A stretch of DNA of 64,000 nucleotides from Bog-756 sp963824645. GTDB taxonomy: Bacteria; Actinomycetota; Acidimicrobiia; Acidimicrobiales; RAAP-2. The notes under the pieces are model-generated. The model made no database searches. It saw only the letters and a program-made list of their open reading frames with translations, and had not been told where the DNA came from. Shown here in pieces: positions 24,099-33,129 of the stretch (position 1 is the stretch's first letter; each line of letters opens with the position of its first letter). Where the stretch lies: assembly GCA_963824645.1 (NCBI GenBank), contig CAWGQC010000008.1:108277-172276 (forward strand), read 5' to 3'. The translations under genes and the position numbers were made by a program.

Positions 24099-25391
24099 AT
24101 GAACCTCTCCCTGGTGTCGGGTTGGCTCCCCTTCGCCGTCCGCATCCTGGCCGTGGTGGCGCTGGTGGCGGCGGCCGACTGGCGGTCCCGGCGGGGTCGT
24201 CGCCAGCTGGCCTGGGGGCTGGCCGTGGCCGGGCTGGCCACCGGGGCGACCGCCCTGGTGCTGACCGTGCTGTCCCCGGCCGATACCGACGTCGACACGG
24301 CCACCTACCTGTGGGGACTGACGTTCATCCTGTCCAGCTGGCTGGCCGTCAGCGGATGGTCCGGGTCGGGCCGATGGCGCCGGGTGGCCATGGTGGTGGC
24401 CGTCGTGCTCACCTTGGCCTCCATGCTGGACACCATCGATCAACAGTCCGACTCGTTCCCCACCGTGGGCCGTTTGGTCACGCTGGACCCCGAAAACGTG
24501 GTGGACACCCCACAGCTCAAGAGCATCCACGATCAGGTGATCTCCACCGGCCGGCTGCCCGACCAGGGGGTGGTGATCACGGTCAACATCCCGCCCACCG
24601 TTTCTCGTTTCGCCACCCGCCCCGCTTACGTCTACCTGCCCCCCGCCTGGTTCGCCAAAGTCACCCCGTCCCTGCCCACCCTCGTCCTTCTGCCGGGCGA
24701 GCCGGGAAGCGCTTCGGACTGGTCGAATGACGGGGACGCCGACAATACGGCGGACGCCTTTGCCGCCGGCCACCATGGCGAGGCTCCGATCATCGTGATG
24801 CCCGATCCCAACGGCGTGCACACCGTTGATTCCGAGTGCGTCAACAGCCAGTTCGGCCAAGCCGAAACCTATCTGGTCGACGACGTGCCGGCTTTTGTCC
24901 GGCACGAGTTCAACGCCTCCCGGGCCGCCGGCTCGTTGGCCATCGGGGGGTTGTCGGCCGGGGGCACCTGCTCGGTGATGCTGGCCCTGCGTCACCCCAC
25001 CGTGTACCCGACCTTCGCCTCCTTTTCGGGTTTCGCCTCACCCCAGTACCAGGAGACATCCCAGGCCCAGACCATCGACATCCTCTTTCACGGATCGGAC
25101 AGCGACTTCGCCGCCCACGATCCGACCCAGCTCCTCGAGGACGGGCACTTCCCCGGTCTGGCCGGCTGGTTCGAAGTCGGCGATCAGGACACGGAGCCGT
25201 TGGAAGCGGCCCACAACCTGCAACCCGCCGCCCTCCGGGCCGGTATCGCCACCTGCATCCTGGTGCGGCCGGGCGGCCACGACTTCGATCTGTGGAGTCA
25301 GGCCCTCGAAGACGCCTTCCCCTGGCTGGCATGGCGGCTGGGGCTCACCGGCCAACCGTCCCACGAGCCGGCCACGTGCGACCAGCCATGA
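24099..25391 (+). CDS. Membrane-anchored alpha/beta hydrolase (esterase), paralogue A
   Basis: 430 aa. Four hydrophobic helices at residues ~1-120 anchor an extracytoplasmic hydrolase domain of the esterase D/antigen 85-like type. AYVYLPPAWF opens the domain, LPTLVLLPGEPGSASDW forms the oxyanion-loop strand, and IGGLSAGGTCSVMLALRHP contains the nucleophile Ser in GxSxG. VRPGGHDFDLW supplies the catalytic His. GGGAGG precedes the ATG at 24099. A paralogue with the same architecture is at 31736-33045. A role in cleaving or transferring an ester on a membrane lipid or envelope polymer is likely; the substrate is unknown. Confidence 0.82.
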   Translation: MNLSLVSGWLPFAVRILAVVALVAAADWRSRRGRRQLAWGLAVAGLATGATALVLTVLSPADTDVDTATYLWGLTFILSSWLAVSGWSGSGRWRRVAMVVAVVLTLASMLDTIDQQSDSFPTVGRLVTLDPENVVDTPQLKSIHDQVISTGRLPDQGVVITVNIPPTVSRFATRPAYVYLPPAWFAKVTPSLPTLVLLPGEPGSASDWSNDGDADNTADAFAAGHHGEAPIIVMPDPNGVHTVDSECVNSQFGQAETYLVDDVPAFVRHEFNASRAAGSLAIGGLSAGGTCSVMLALRHPTVYPTFASFSGFASPQYQETSQAQTIDILFHGSDSDFAAHDPTQLLEDGHFPGLAGWFEVGDQDTEPLEAAHNLQPAALRAGIATCILVRPGGHDFDLWSQALEDAFPWLAWRLGLTGQPSHEPATCDQP

Positions 25392-25512
25392 GAGGGCCGA
25401 CTGGGTTGCGCGGCGTACCTTGCGTTTGTCGCCCCGCTGGTCTCGAATGGTCGGTACCAGTTGAAGGCGCAATCGGTGGGGTGTTGACCGTGGCAAGAGA
25501 GGGCTCTTCCCG

Positions 25513-26418
25513 ATGAGCATCGTGTTCGCCCTGTTGGGGGCGTTCAGCCAGGCCCTGACCTCGGTGCTGCAGCGGTTGGCCAACATCGCCGGCTCCGATA
25601 CGAAGCGGTCGATGTGGGCCACCACCGTCTTCCTCGTCCGGCAACCGATGTGGTTGTTGGGAATGGTGTGTATGGGCGGGACCTTCGTCTTCACCGCCCT
25701 GGCCCTCTACTTCGGGACGCTGGCCACCGTTCAACCCATTCTGGTCACGGAGCTCATCTTCACCCTGGCCCTCCGCACGCTGTGGTTGCACGATCGCATC
25801 GCTTCCCGCACCTGGGGTGCGGCCGCCCTCCTCTGTGCCGGTCTGATCGGCTTTCTGGCCGTGGCCCAACCACGCGAGGGCCACGGCCATCCCACCCCTC
25901 TGGCCTGGGTGGTGGCGGTGGGGAGCCGGACGATCGTGATCGTGGCCCTGATCATCGCCAGCCGGTGGGGCTCGCCGGCCCGACGGGCGGCCCTACTGGG
26001 TGCGGCCGCCGCCCTGGTCTGGGCCATCGACGCCGCCTTCGTCAAGGAGGCCACCGACGCCCTGGCCCGTTACGGCTGGTTGGGGATGTTCCTCCACTGG
26101 TCGGTGTACGCGGTGGTGATCAGCGGCGTGACCGGCACCGTCCTTTTGGAGTCGGCTTTCGCTGTGGGGCCGCTGGCTGCTTCCCAGTCCGCCCTTTTGA
26201 TCGTGGACCCTCTGGCCAGCATCGCCCTGGGCATCGAGCTCTTCGGCGAACAGCTCAACAACTCACCACTGGCCATCACCTTCGAAGTGATCTTCCTTGT
26301 CGTCATGTTCGCCGGGGTGGTGTTGCTCTCCCTGTGGGCACCGCCGGAAATGGAGGCGCGCACCCGGCGCTCCCCCAAGATGGTCAGGACCGGCGACGCC
26401 GCGCCCGATCCGGCCTGA
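25513..26418 (+). CDS. EamA/DMT-superfamily transporter
   Basis: 301 aa with about nine to ten hydrophobic segments. It has the two-half organisation of drug/metabolite transporters, for example TVQPILVTELIFTLALRTLW in the first half and GPLAASQSALLIVDPLASIA near the end. The opening resembles the DMT protein group annotated as hypothetical or magnesium-transporter-like in actinobacteria (FALLGAFSQALTSVLQRLAN). The substrate is unknown. The ATG is at 25513. It converges with the MacB-like permease gene, with only 12 bp between them. Confidence 0.82.
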   Translation: MSIVFALLGAFSQALTSVLQRLANIAGSDTKRSMWATTVFLVRQPMWLLGMVCMGGTFVFTALALYFGTLATVQPILVTELIFTLALRTLWLHDRIASRTWGAAALLCAGLIGFLAVAQPREGHGHPTPLAWVVAVGSRTIVIVALIIASRWGSPARRAALLGAAAALVWAIDAAFVKEATDALARYGWLGMFLHWSVYAVVISGVTGTVLLESAFAVGPLAASQSALLIVDPLASIALGIELFGEQLNNSPLAITFEVIFLVVMFAGVVLLSLWAPPEMEARTRRSPKMVRTGDAAPDPA

Positions 26419-26430
26419 GCGCCGACCCGC

Positions 26431-28968
26431 TCACTCGACAGCGATGGCGGCGAGAACGTCGAGTCGGGCGGCCCGGCGGGCGGGCCAGGTCGCCGCCCCG
26501 AGTCCCAAGAAGGCCGACAGGACCAGGAACACGATCAGGCTGGCGAAGGGCACGACGATGTCGGTGATGCCCTGTTGCTTCAAGGAGGCAGCGAAGGCGA
26601 TGCCCAGGGCGGTGCCGACCAGCACGCCGATGATGGCCCCGAAGACCGACAAGATGACCGATTCGGAGCGGATCATGGCCCGCACCTGTCGGCGCTTCAT
26701 ACCCACGGCCCGGAGGAGCCCTATCTCGTGGGTCCGCTCGAATACCGACAGCATGAGGGTATTGACGATGCCGATCAGGGCGATGACAACGGCCAGAGCC
26801 AATAGGGCATAGACCAGGCCGAGCAGTTGATTGACCTGTTGTTGCTGCGATTTCTCGAATTGGGCCCGGGTCTGGATCTGCAGATTGGGGTAGACGGTCT
26901 TCAGGCGGGCGTCGAGCGTGGGGCTGAGGGATGTGGTGTCGCCCTGGGTCCGGAGGAGGACGGCCACCGGGAGCGGGTTGTTGAAGTGGTCGAGGAAGAA
27001 CCGGTCACTGACCAGATAGCTCCCCAGGAGGGAATTGGGCTTGAAAATGCCGCCCACCGTCATGGTCGAGTGACCGGTCTCGGCGAAGTTCACCGGGACC
27101 ACCGAGCCCACCGCCAGGTGCTTGGTTTGAGCCGTGGTGGTGTCGATGAGGAGATCCCCGGCGGCCAAAGCCTGCTGGCCGGAGCCCGCATCCACCCGCA
27201 GGATGACGGTATCGGCCAGATGGTCGGCGGCCACGGCGGTGAGGCCCATCACTGAGCCCCGGATCTCGAACTGGCCGCTGTACACGGTGGAGACGGCATC
27301 GACGCCGGGTACCGTGGCCGCCGCCGTGGCCACCGAGTTGCTGAACGAGCCCGCCCCGTTGCCCGAGGAGGTGATGATGTAGTCGGCGCTGACGGCCTCG
27401 TCGACACTGCTGGTGGCCGATTTGGACAACGAGGCGCCGAAGACGGCGATGGTGGACACCAGGGCCAGCCCGACCATCAACGCCGACGACGTCTGGGCCG
27501 TGCGCCGCGGGCTCCGCATGGAATTCTCGCGCCCCAGTTTCCCGGAAATGCCGAGGACGGCGGCCAGGGGGCGACCGACCAGGCCGGCCACCGGCCGGGC
27601 CACGATGGGGGCCAACATCCCGATGCCGACGAACACGGCCACCGCTCCCAGGCCGACCAGCTGGATGGCCGGTTGGGTCAGCCCCACCACCAGGGCGGCC
27701 ACCCCGACGAGGGCGATGACGCCGCCGACCAGGATTCTCCGTCGGGACGATTCGGTGTCCGAGCGGGCGTGATCGGACAGCGCGGCCACCGGGGCGATCC
27801 TCACCGCCCGCCGGGCCGGGCTCAAGGCCGAGATCACGGTGACCCCCACGCCGACCAGCAGCGCGGCCAGAACGGTGTGCGCCTCGAAGACCAGGGGACC
27901 GGTGGGCAGGGTGATGCCGAAGCCGCGGAGCAGAGCCTCGATGCCCACGGCCCCGAGCACCCCCAGCCCGAGACCGACCAGAGAGGCCACCAGTCCCACC
28001 AGGGCCGCCTCCAGCAACACCGAACGGAATACCTGGCGGCGGCTGGCGCCCACGATCCGGAGAAGGGCGAGCTCCTTGGTGCGCTGCCCGACCAGGATGG
28101 AGAACGTGTTGAAGATGGTGAAGCCGCCGACGAACAGGGAGATGAAGGCGAACACCAACAGCGCCGTCGAGAAGAAGGACAGGGCCTGGTCGATGGAGGC
28201 GGTCTGCTCGGAGGCCACCGTCTGTCCGGTGACCACCTCGACCCCGGCGGGCAGAGCGGCGGCGATCGACCGCTCGACGGCCGTCTTGTCGGCCCCCGGT
28301 CGGGTCAGGATCAGGATGCTGTCGTAACGCCCCGTGTCACCGAACAGTTGCTGGGCGGTGGGCAGATCGAAGGCGGCCAGCGTGGCCCCGGCCAGGTTGT
28401 CGGCCGTTCCGAACCGGACCAGACCGGAGATGAGGAAGGTGCGGGGGGGACCGGCGAGCAGGATGCGGACGTGGTCCCCCACCGCGAAGTGGTACTTCAT
28501 GGCCGTGCCGTCGTCCATGACCACTTCGTCCGGGGCGGTCGGGGCCGTCCCGGCCACCACGTTGAGCGAGGAAAGTTGGGAGTTGGGGTCGAAGGAGAAG
28601 CCGAGGGTGGGGGCCCCACCGGTGGTGATGGCCTTGCCGTCCGGGGCCACGAATTGGGCGTAACCGCTCACGCTCCCTTCGGCATAGGCCACTCCCGGTA
28701 TCCGACGGACGGTGTCGGCGATGGATGCGGGTACAGGTTTGCGGACGGCGGTGCCGTTGTTGTCGTTCCCGCTGAAGGCCGCCTTCCCCCGGACTTCGAA
28801 ATCTACGTTCTGGTAGACGTGGCCGAAGAGGGTGGTGAAGGTGTCGTGCAGGGTGTCGGTGAGGACGAGCGTTCCCGATATGAAGGTGACCCCGAGCACG
28901 ATGGCCAGGGCGGTCAGCCCCAGTCGCAGCTTGTGGGCCAACAGGCCCTTGACCGTCACCTTCCACAT
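26431..28968 (-). CDS. ABC transporter permease, FtsX/MacB family
   Basis: 845 aa with two FtsX-like permease modules. An N-terminal helix (KLRLGLTALAIVLGVTFISG) is followed by a large extracytoplasmic domain and three helices beginning FFSTALLVFAFISLFVGGF. A second unit repeats this layout and ends with IGIVNTLMLSVFERTHEIGLLRAVGMKRRQ, the FtsX signature. Such proteins export lipoproteins, peptides or lipids by a mechanotransmission mechanism. It pairs with the ATPase gene at 28970-29731, whose stop codon lies 1 bp upstream of this start, so the two form an operon and exporter. Confidence 0.9.
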   Translation of the reverse strand: MWKVTVKGLLAHKLRLGLTALAIVLGVTFISGTLVLTDTLHDTFTTLFGHVYQNVDFEVRGKAAFSGNDNNGTAVRKPVPASIADTVRRIPGVAYAEGSVSGYAQFVAPDGKAITTGGAPTLGFSFDPNSQLSSLNVVAGTAPTAPDEVVMDDGTAMKYHFAVGDHVRILLAGPPRTFLISGLVRFGTADNLAGATLAAFDLPTAQQLFGDTGRYDSILILTRPGADKTAVERSIAAALPAGVEVVTGQTVASEQTASIDQALSFFSTALLVFAFISLFVGGFTIFNTFSILVGQRTKELALLRIVGASRRQVFRSVLLEAALVGLVASLVGLGLGVLGAVGIEALLRGFGITLPTGPLVFEAHTVLAALLVGVGVTVISALSPARRAVRIAPVAALSDHARSDTESSRRRILVGGVIALVGVAALVVGLTQPAIQLVGLGAVAVFVGIGMLAPIVARPVAGLVGRPLAAVLGISGKLGRENSMRSPRRTAQTSSALMVGLALVSTIAVFGASLSKSATSSVDEAVSADYIITSSGNGAGSFSNSVATAAATVPGVDAVSTVYSGQFEIRGSVMGLTAVAADHLADTVILRVDAGSGQQALAAGDLLIDTTTAQTKHLAVGSVVPVNFAETGHSTMTVGGIFKPNSLLGSYLVSDRFFLDHFNNPLPVAVLLRTQGDTTSLSPTLDARLKTVYPNLQIQTRAQFEKSQQQQVNQLLGLVYALLALAVVIALIGIVNTLMLSVFERTHEIGLLRAVGMKRRQVRAMIRSESVILSVFGAIIGVLVGTALGIAFAASLKQQGITDIVVPFASLIVFLVLSAFLGLGAATWPARRAARLDVLAAIAVE

Positions 28969-28969
28969 G

Positions 28970-29731
28970 TCAGCCGTCGAGCTGCTTCATCTGTTCGAGG
29001 ATGGAGTCGGCCGTGGGCTCGGCCAGCTCGCCGACCACACCCCCGTCGGCCAAGAAGACGACCCGGTCGGCGTAGGCCGCTCCCCTCGGGTCGTGGGTGA
29101 CCATCACGATCGACTGTTCGAATTCGGTCACTGATCGCTTGAGGAAACCGAGCATCTCGTTGGTGGAGTTGGAGTCGAGGTTTCCGGTGGGCTCGTCGGC
29201 GAAGATGAGGTCGGGCCGGCCGATGAGCGCCCGGGCGCAGGCCACCCGCTGCTGCTGGCCGCCGGACATTTCCGACGGCCGGTGGGTCAGCCGATCGCCG
29301 ATCCCCAATTGTTCGACCAGGAAGGTGAACCAGTCGGGCTCGACCTTGCGGCCGGCCAGGTCGGCGGGCAGGGTGATGTTCTCGGAGGCGGTCAGGGTGG
29401 GGACCAGATTGAACGCCTGAAAGACGAAACCGATGCGGTCTCGTCGCAGCTGGGTGAGGCCGGCGTCGTCGAGGAGCCCGATCTCGCGGTCGCCCACGAA
29501 GGTCCGTCCCGACGTGGGGGAATCGAGACCGGCCATGCAGTGCATGAGCGTCGACTTGCCGGACCCCGACGGCCCCATGACAGCGGTGAAGCGGCCCCGG
29601 CCGAATTCGAGGGTGACCCCGTCCAGAGCCCGGACCACGGCGTCACCCTTGCCGTAGGTCTTGACCAGGTCGATGGCACGGGCCGCGGCGGGCGCCCCAA
29701 CGGATGCTGTCTGATCGGCGGTTGTCGTCAC
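28970..29731 (-). CDS. ABC transporter ATP-binding protein, LolD/MacB type
   Basis: 253 aa ATPase partner of the permease downstream. Walker A is MGPSGSGKSTLMHCMAGLD, the Q-loop is GFVFQAFNLVPTLTASENI, the signature MSGGQQQRVACARAL, and Walker B LIFADEPTGNLDS, all typical of LolD/MacB-like ATPases. I chose the GTG at 29731, preceded by AGGAACGAAC; a longer frame begins at 29776. It provides ATP hydrolysis for the exporter at the inner face of the membrane. Confidence 0.9.
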   Translation of the reverse strand: MTTTADQTASVGAPAAARAIDLVKTYGKGDAVVRALDGVTLEFGRGRFTAVMGPSGSGKSTLMHCMAGLDSPTSGRTFVGDREIGLLDDAGLTQLRRDRIGFVFQAFNLVPTLTASENITLPADLAGRKVEPDWFTFLVEQLGIGDRLTHRPSEMSGGQQQRVACARALIGRPDLIFADEPTGNLDSNSTNEMLGFLKRSVTEFEQSIVMVTHDPRGAAYADRVVFLADGGVVGELAEPTADSILEQMKQLDG

Positions 29732-29808
29732 GTTCGTTCCTGGACCTCGTGAATGGGGGATCGCCTTCCGGTCCAAACGTGGAGGATCGGGGCAGCGGTG
29801 CCGAAGAC

Positions 29809-29844
29809 GTCAGTGCTGTCAGTGCTGTCGGTGCTGTCGGTGCC
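29809..29844. repeat. 9 bp tandem repeat, four units
   Basis: GTCAGTGCT, GTCAGTGCT, GTCGGTGCT, GTCGGTGCC in direct succession, upstream of the ABC ATPase gene. Possibly a regulatory spacer or slippage product; the function is unknown. Confidence 0.7.
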
Positions 29845-29977
29845 CAGGATCGGGCGGGGCACCATCATGACCGTACTCCGTCTCTTGGATGTCTCGATGA
29901 TGGGGTCCGGCCCGAACATAGTGGGTGGTGGTCCGGGGGAGAATTCAGCCGAGTCGTCCTGCCGCGGCGGGCCGCTG

Positions 29978-31090
29978 TCAGGAAATGGTGCGGATCAGAT
30001 CCCCGGTGTCGGTGTCCATCTGGGTCAGTGAACTGCTCCCTTTGCTCACCACCCAGAGATTGTCGGCGTAGACGGCGGCCGCCTGGGGATTGCTGAACAG
30101 ATAGGGGCCGTTGGTGTTGCACTTCATCCAGGTCACCGCGCCGCTGCTGGGCTCGATCTGGCTCACCATGGGAGAGACGCCCGGAGGACTGACGGTGAAG
30201 ACGTATCCGTCGCCCACGGTGATCGGCCCCGGCGTGGGTAGGTTGGTATGGTCGACCACCACCCGCACCACCTTCCCGGTGGCGGCCACGATCTCGGTGG
30301 CCGAGTCGCCTCCGAAATTGGTGACCCACAGATTGCCGCCGAACACGGCGGCCCCGGTGGGAATGCTGAACTTGTACGACGGGCCCTTGAGGATGGTGCT
30401 CAAGGTCATGGTCTGGTCGTTGATGGTGGTCACCGAGTTGGCGGCACTGTTGGTCACGAAGAGGTCGGTTCCGGCTACGGCGATGCCCAAGGGGGTGCTG
30501 AAGCCGAACTGCGAACCGGAGGCGGTGGCCACGATCTGGCCGCCGGCGATGGCCACCTTGGCCACTGAACCCGGGGCGTTCAGGACGTAGAGATCCCCAC
30601 CGCCGGTGGCCAGGGCGATCGGCTCGGTGAAGCCGGGGATGATTCTGACCAGCGCATGGCTGGTGGCATCGAGCTCGGTCACCGTGTCGGCCGCCCGGTT
30701 GGCCACGAACAGATCGCCGCCGCTGGTGACGATGGCCGACGGACTCCCGAAGCCATAGGAGGGCCCGACGATGGTGGTCACGTGAGCACCGGTCGAGGCG
30801 TCGACCACGGTGACCGAGTTGCCTCCGCCGTTGGCCACGTAGAGGTCGGCTCCCACCAGCGTCACCCCGGTCGGACTCTGGAGCCCGTAACCGGCCGAGG
30901 CCTGGGCCACCGAGGCGGCCGGCGGACCGTGCAGGTGGTGGTCCGCCTTGATAACGCCGACGGCCAGCACCGCCCCGAGTACCAGGAGCCCCACCCCCAT
31001 CAGAACCGCCCTGCCCTTGTGCTCGATGAACATGTGCTTCAGCCGATCCTGATCCTCACCGTGCCCCCGCCTCCTCGGCGGAAAGCTCAC
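29978..31090 (-). CDS. Membrane-anchored NHL/YVTN-type beta-propeller protein
   Basis: 370 aa. One N-terminal membrane helix (AVLMGVGLLVLGAVLAVGVI) is followed by six or seven propeller blades of about 45 residues with the pattern SPTGVTLVGADLYVANGGGN and SVTVVDASTG. LGIAVAGTDLFVTNSAANSV is another blade. This matches the NHL/YVTN/SMP-30-like propeller families. The domain is predicted to face outside. The GTG at 31090 is assigned; an ATG at 31033 would remove 19 residues and keep the helix. The function is unknown, and the gene stands alone. Confidence 0.75.
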   Translation of the reverse strand: MSFPPRRRGHGEDQDRLKHMFIEHKGRAVLMGVGLLVLGAVLAVGVIKADHHLHGPPAASVAQASAGYGLQSPTGVTLVGADLYVANGGGNSVTVVDASTGAHVTTIVGPSYGFGSPSAIVTSGGDLFVANRAADTVTELDATSHALVRIIPGFTEPIALATGGGDLYVLNAPGSVAKVAIAGGQIVATASGSQFGFSTPLGIAVAGTDLFVTNSAANSVTTINDQTMTLSTILKGPSYKFSIPTGAAVFGGNLWVTNFGGDSATEIVAATGKVVRVVVDHTNLPTPGPITVGDGYVFTVSPPGVSPMVSQIEPSSGAVTWMKCNTNGPYLFSNPQAAAVYADNLWVVSKGSSSLTQMDTDTGDLIRTIS

Positions 31091-31162
31091 ATCGGACGGG
31101 CCACGGTGAACGGTTTGTGACTATAGACAAAAAGGGTAGTTCACCAGGCCAATCGGTTGGCG

Positions 31163-31504
31163 TCAGCCGCCGCCGTGTTCTCCGTCCACCGGTCCGGGAC
31201 CATCTTCGGGCAGGGTGGGTCGGTCGGTCCGAACCTCTGTGGCGGTGGCCTCGATGACGCCTCTCCGGTCCCTGGCTCCGGGCGGTGTATTCCCCCGGGC
31301 CATCCGCCAGGCCCGCTGGGTGACGAGGGCGATCCCGGTGACCAGCACCCCGGCGGCAATGACGGCCAGCACGACCAGACCCACGGCGGCCAGCACGGCA
31401 ACGGCGGCCACCACCACCATGACCATGGCGATCGAGCCCAGACACCCGAAGGACGTGCCGGTCCCACCCCGGCGGGTTACGTAGACGCGCTCCACTGGGA
31501 TCAA
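31163..31504 (-). CDS. Small membrane protein, unknown function
   Basis: About 113 aa. A short basic N-terminus (VYVTRRGGTG) is followed by two near-contiguous hydrophobic helices (IAMVMVVVAAVAVLAAVGLV, then VIAAGVLVTGIALV) and a polar, proline-rich tail with TEVRTDRPTLPEDGPG. TTG at 31504 or GTG at 31495 could start it; GGGAGAG lies upstream. No family was recognised. It sits between the propeller gene and tRNA-Lys on the same strand. Confidence 0.5.
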   Translation of the reverse strand: MIPVERVYVTRRGGTGTSFGCLGSIAMVMVVVAAVAVLAAVGLVVLAVIAAGVLVTGIALVTQRAWRMARGNTPPGARDRRGVIEATATEVRTDRPTLPEDGPGPVDGEHGGG

Positions 31505-31568
31505 CTCTCCCGCACGGGCAGGGCCGAATCCACTCGCCGGTCCGAATCAGTGGTGTGAGGACAACCGG

Positions 31569-31641
31569 TGCGCCCCGGGGGACTCGAACCACCCAACCTG
31601 CGGATTAAGAATCCGCTGCTCCACCGTTGAGCTAGGGGCGC
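31569..31641 (-). tRNA. tRNA-Lys (anticodon CTT)
   Basis: 73 bases on the minus strand. The acceptor arms GCGCCCC and GGGGCGC pair fully, with discriminator A. The anticodon stem GCGGA/TCCGC encloses the loop TTCTTAA, giving anticodon CTT (Lys). The T-loop TTCGAGT is standard. CCA is not encoded. It lies about 1.5 kb from lysS. Confidence 0.95.
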
Positions 31642-31735
31642 GGCCGCAGCATAAGGCCCGTCCGGGCGAACGTCAACGATCGATCTCCGGACAGCCGGGT
31701 GCGGACGGCAAGAAGGGTCGGGGAACCGGGGGAAC

Positions 31736-33045
31736 TCAGGGAACCGGGGGCACGCAGTGGGCGGGGACGTCCCGGGGGGCGGGGTCAGGCCCAGTCGCCA
31801 CGACATCCAGGGCAGCGAGTCCTTGAAGGCCTGCGACCAGAAGGCGAACGAGTGGTCACCGGGTGGGTAGGCGGCACAGACCTGCAAGCCGGCCTTTTGG
31901 GCCAGGGGGGCCAATTGCTGCATGGCGGCCAGCGGGCCCGGATCGCTCTGACCGGCGGTGAACCAGCCGGCCAGCCCCGGGTACTTCTTGTTGGTGAGGA
32001 GGGCGACCGGATTGTGGGCTTCGTAGTTGGCTTTCGATCCTCCGTAGAGGATGGTGATGGTCTGTTGTTCGTTGTCGTTGAGATAGGTGGGCGAGGCGTA
32101 CCCGGAGTAGTCCCCGAAGGTCTGGAACACGGTGGGGTTCCGGAGGGCGAGCAGGCTGGCGCAGGTTCCTCCGTCGGACAGTCCGGCTACCGCCAGGGAG
32201 TGCTTGCCGACGGCGGCGTTGAAGTTGGCCTGCATGAAAGCAGGGACGTCCTTGACCAGATATGTCTCGGCGTTGCCCAGTGAACTGTTCGAGCACTCGG
32301 TATCCTGGGCGTTGCCGTTGTTGTCGGGTATGACCAAAATCGGGGATTGGCCGTGGTGTTGCTCGGCAAAGGCCGTCGATGTGGTGTCGGCGTAACCGGC
32401 GCGGGTCCAGTCGGAGGGCTGGCCCGGAATTCCGGCGATCATCTCGATAACCGGGAGTTGCGGCTCGGGACTGGCGAACCAGCTGGGAGGCAGGTACACG
32501 TAGGCCTGTCCTGTGTGGAATTTGGAGACGGTGCCGGGAATGGTCACGGCGATGATCTCCCCGTGATCGGGGAGCTTGCCCGTTTCCCGGGTCTGGGTCC
32601 GGATGGCTTTCAGGGCGGGCAGGTCGGTGAAATTGGCCGCGTTCTTCCCGAGCAGACGCTCCAGGGTCGGGTAGTAGTCGAACTGCTGATTGACCACGGT
32701 GAAGGCGGCCAGGACGGCGAAGACCAGGGCGATCACGGAAAAGGTGCGGAGGAGCCAGTGGGCCCGGGTCCAGCCCAGGATGATGATGACGATCGAGTAC
32801 CAGACCAACCAGGCCCAGAGGTAGAAGGTCTGGGGGAACTCGTCCGGTACCAGATTGAAGATATGGATGGCCAGGGCGGTAAGGACGGTCAGCACGAAAC
32901 TCACCGGGATGCCTATCGGCAGCTCCCATTTCCACGCCCCGTCGTGCCAACCCACCGACAAGACGACCGAGGCAATGGCAACAACGATCACAGTGATGGG
33001 GAACCATCCCGTGATCAAATCGATGTTGACGGCAAAGAAGTTCAT
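31736..33045 (-). pseudogene. Membrane-anchored alpha/beta hydrolase, paralogue B, 3' frameshift
   Basis: About 436 aa if corrected. Four to five N-terminal helices (MNFFAVNIDLITGWFPITVI, then WYSIVIIILGWTRAHWLL) precede an esterase domain parallel to the one at 24099: AYVYLPPSWF, LPVIEMIAGIPGQPSDW, VAGLSDGGTCASLLALRNP (nucleophile Ser) and PPGDHSFAFWSQAF (His). As deposited the frame lacks a stop and reads on through tRNA-Lys to 31501. Adding one C to the C6 run on the coding strand (G-run 31774-31779) gives RDVPAHCVPPVP and a stop at 31736, closely matching the other paralogue's end EPATCDQP. It is divergent from lysS, sharing an 84 bp promoter region. Confidence 0.75.
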
Positions 33046-33129
33046 GATTTCTGATTGCCTAAGATAACCACCGCGTTCGTGCTGAACTGGGACCGATCGA
33101 CGGGGCCACCCGAGGAAGAAGGCTTGATC

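Noticed and set aside
29728..29919. Short minus-strand frame with TDSTDSTDST
   Set aside because: Driven by the 9 bp tandem repeat, no ribosome-binding site, and it overlaps the ATPase start.
31501..33045. A single long hydrolase frame passing through tRNA-Lys to 31501
   Set aside because: The C-terminal part encodes the tRNA and intergenic DNA. The paralogue at 24099 and exact frame arithmetic support a one-base deletion instead.
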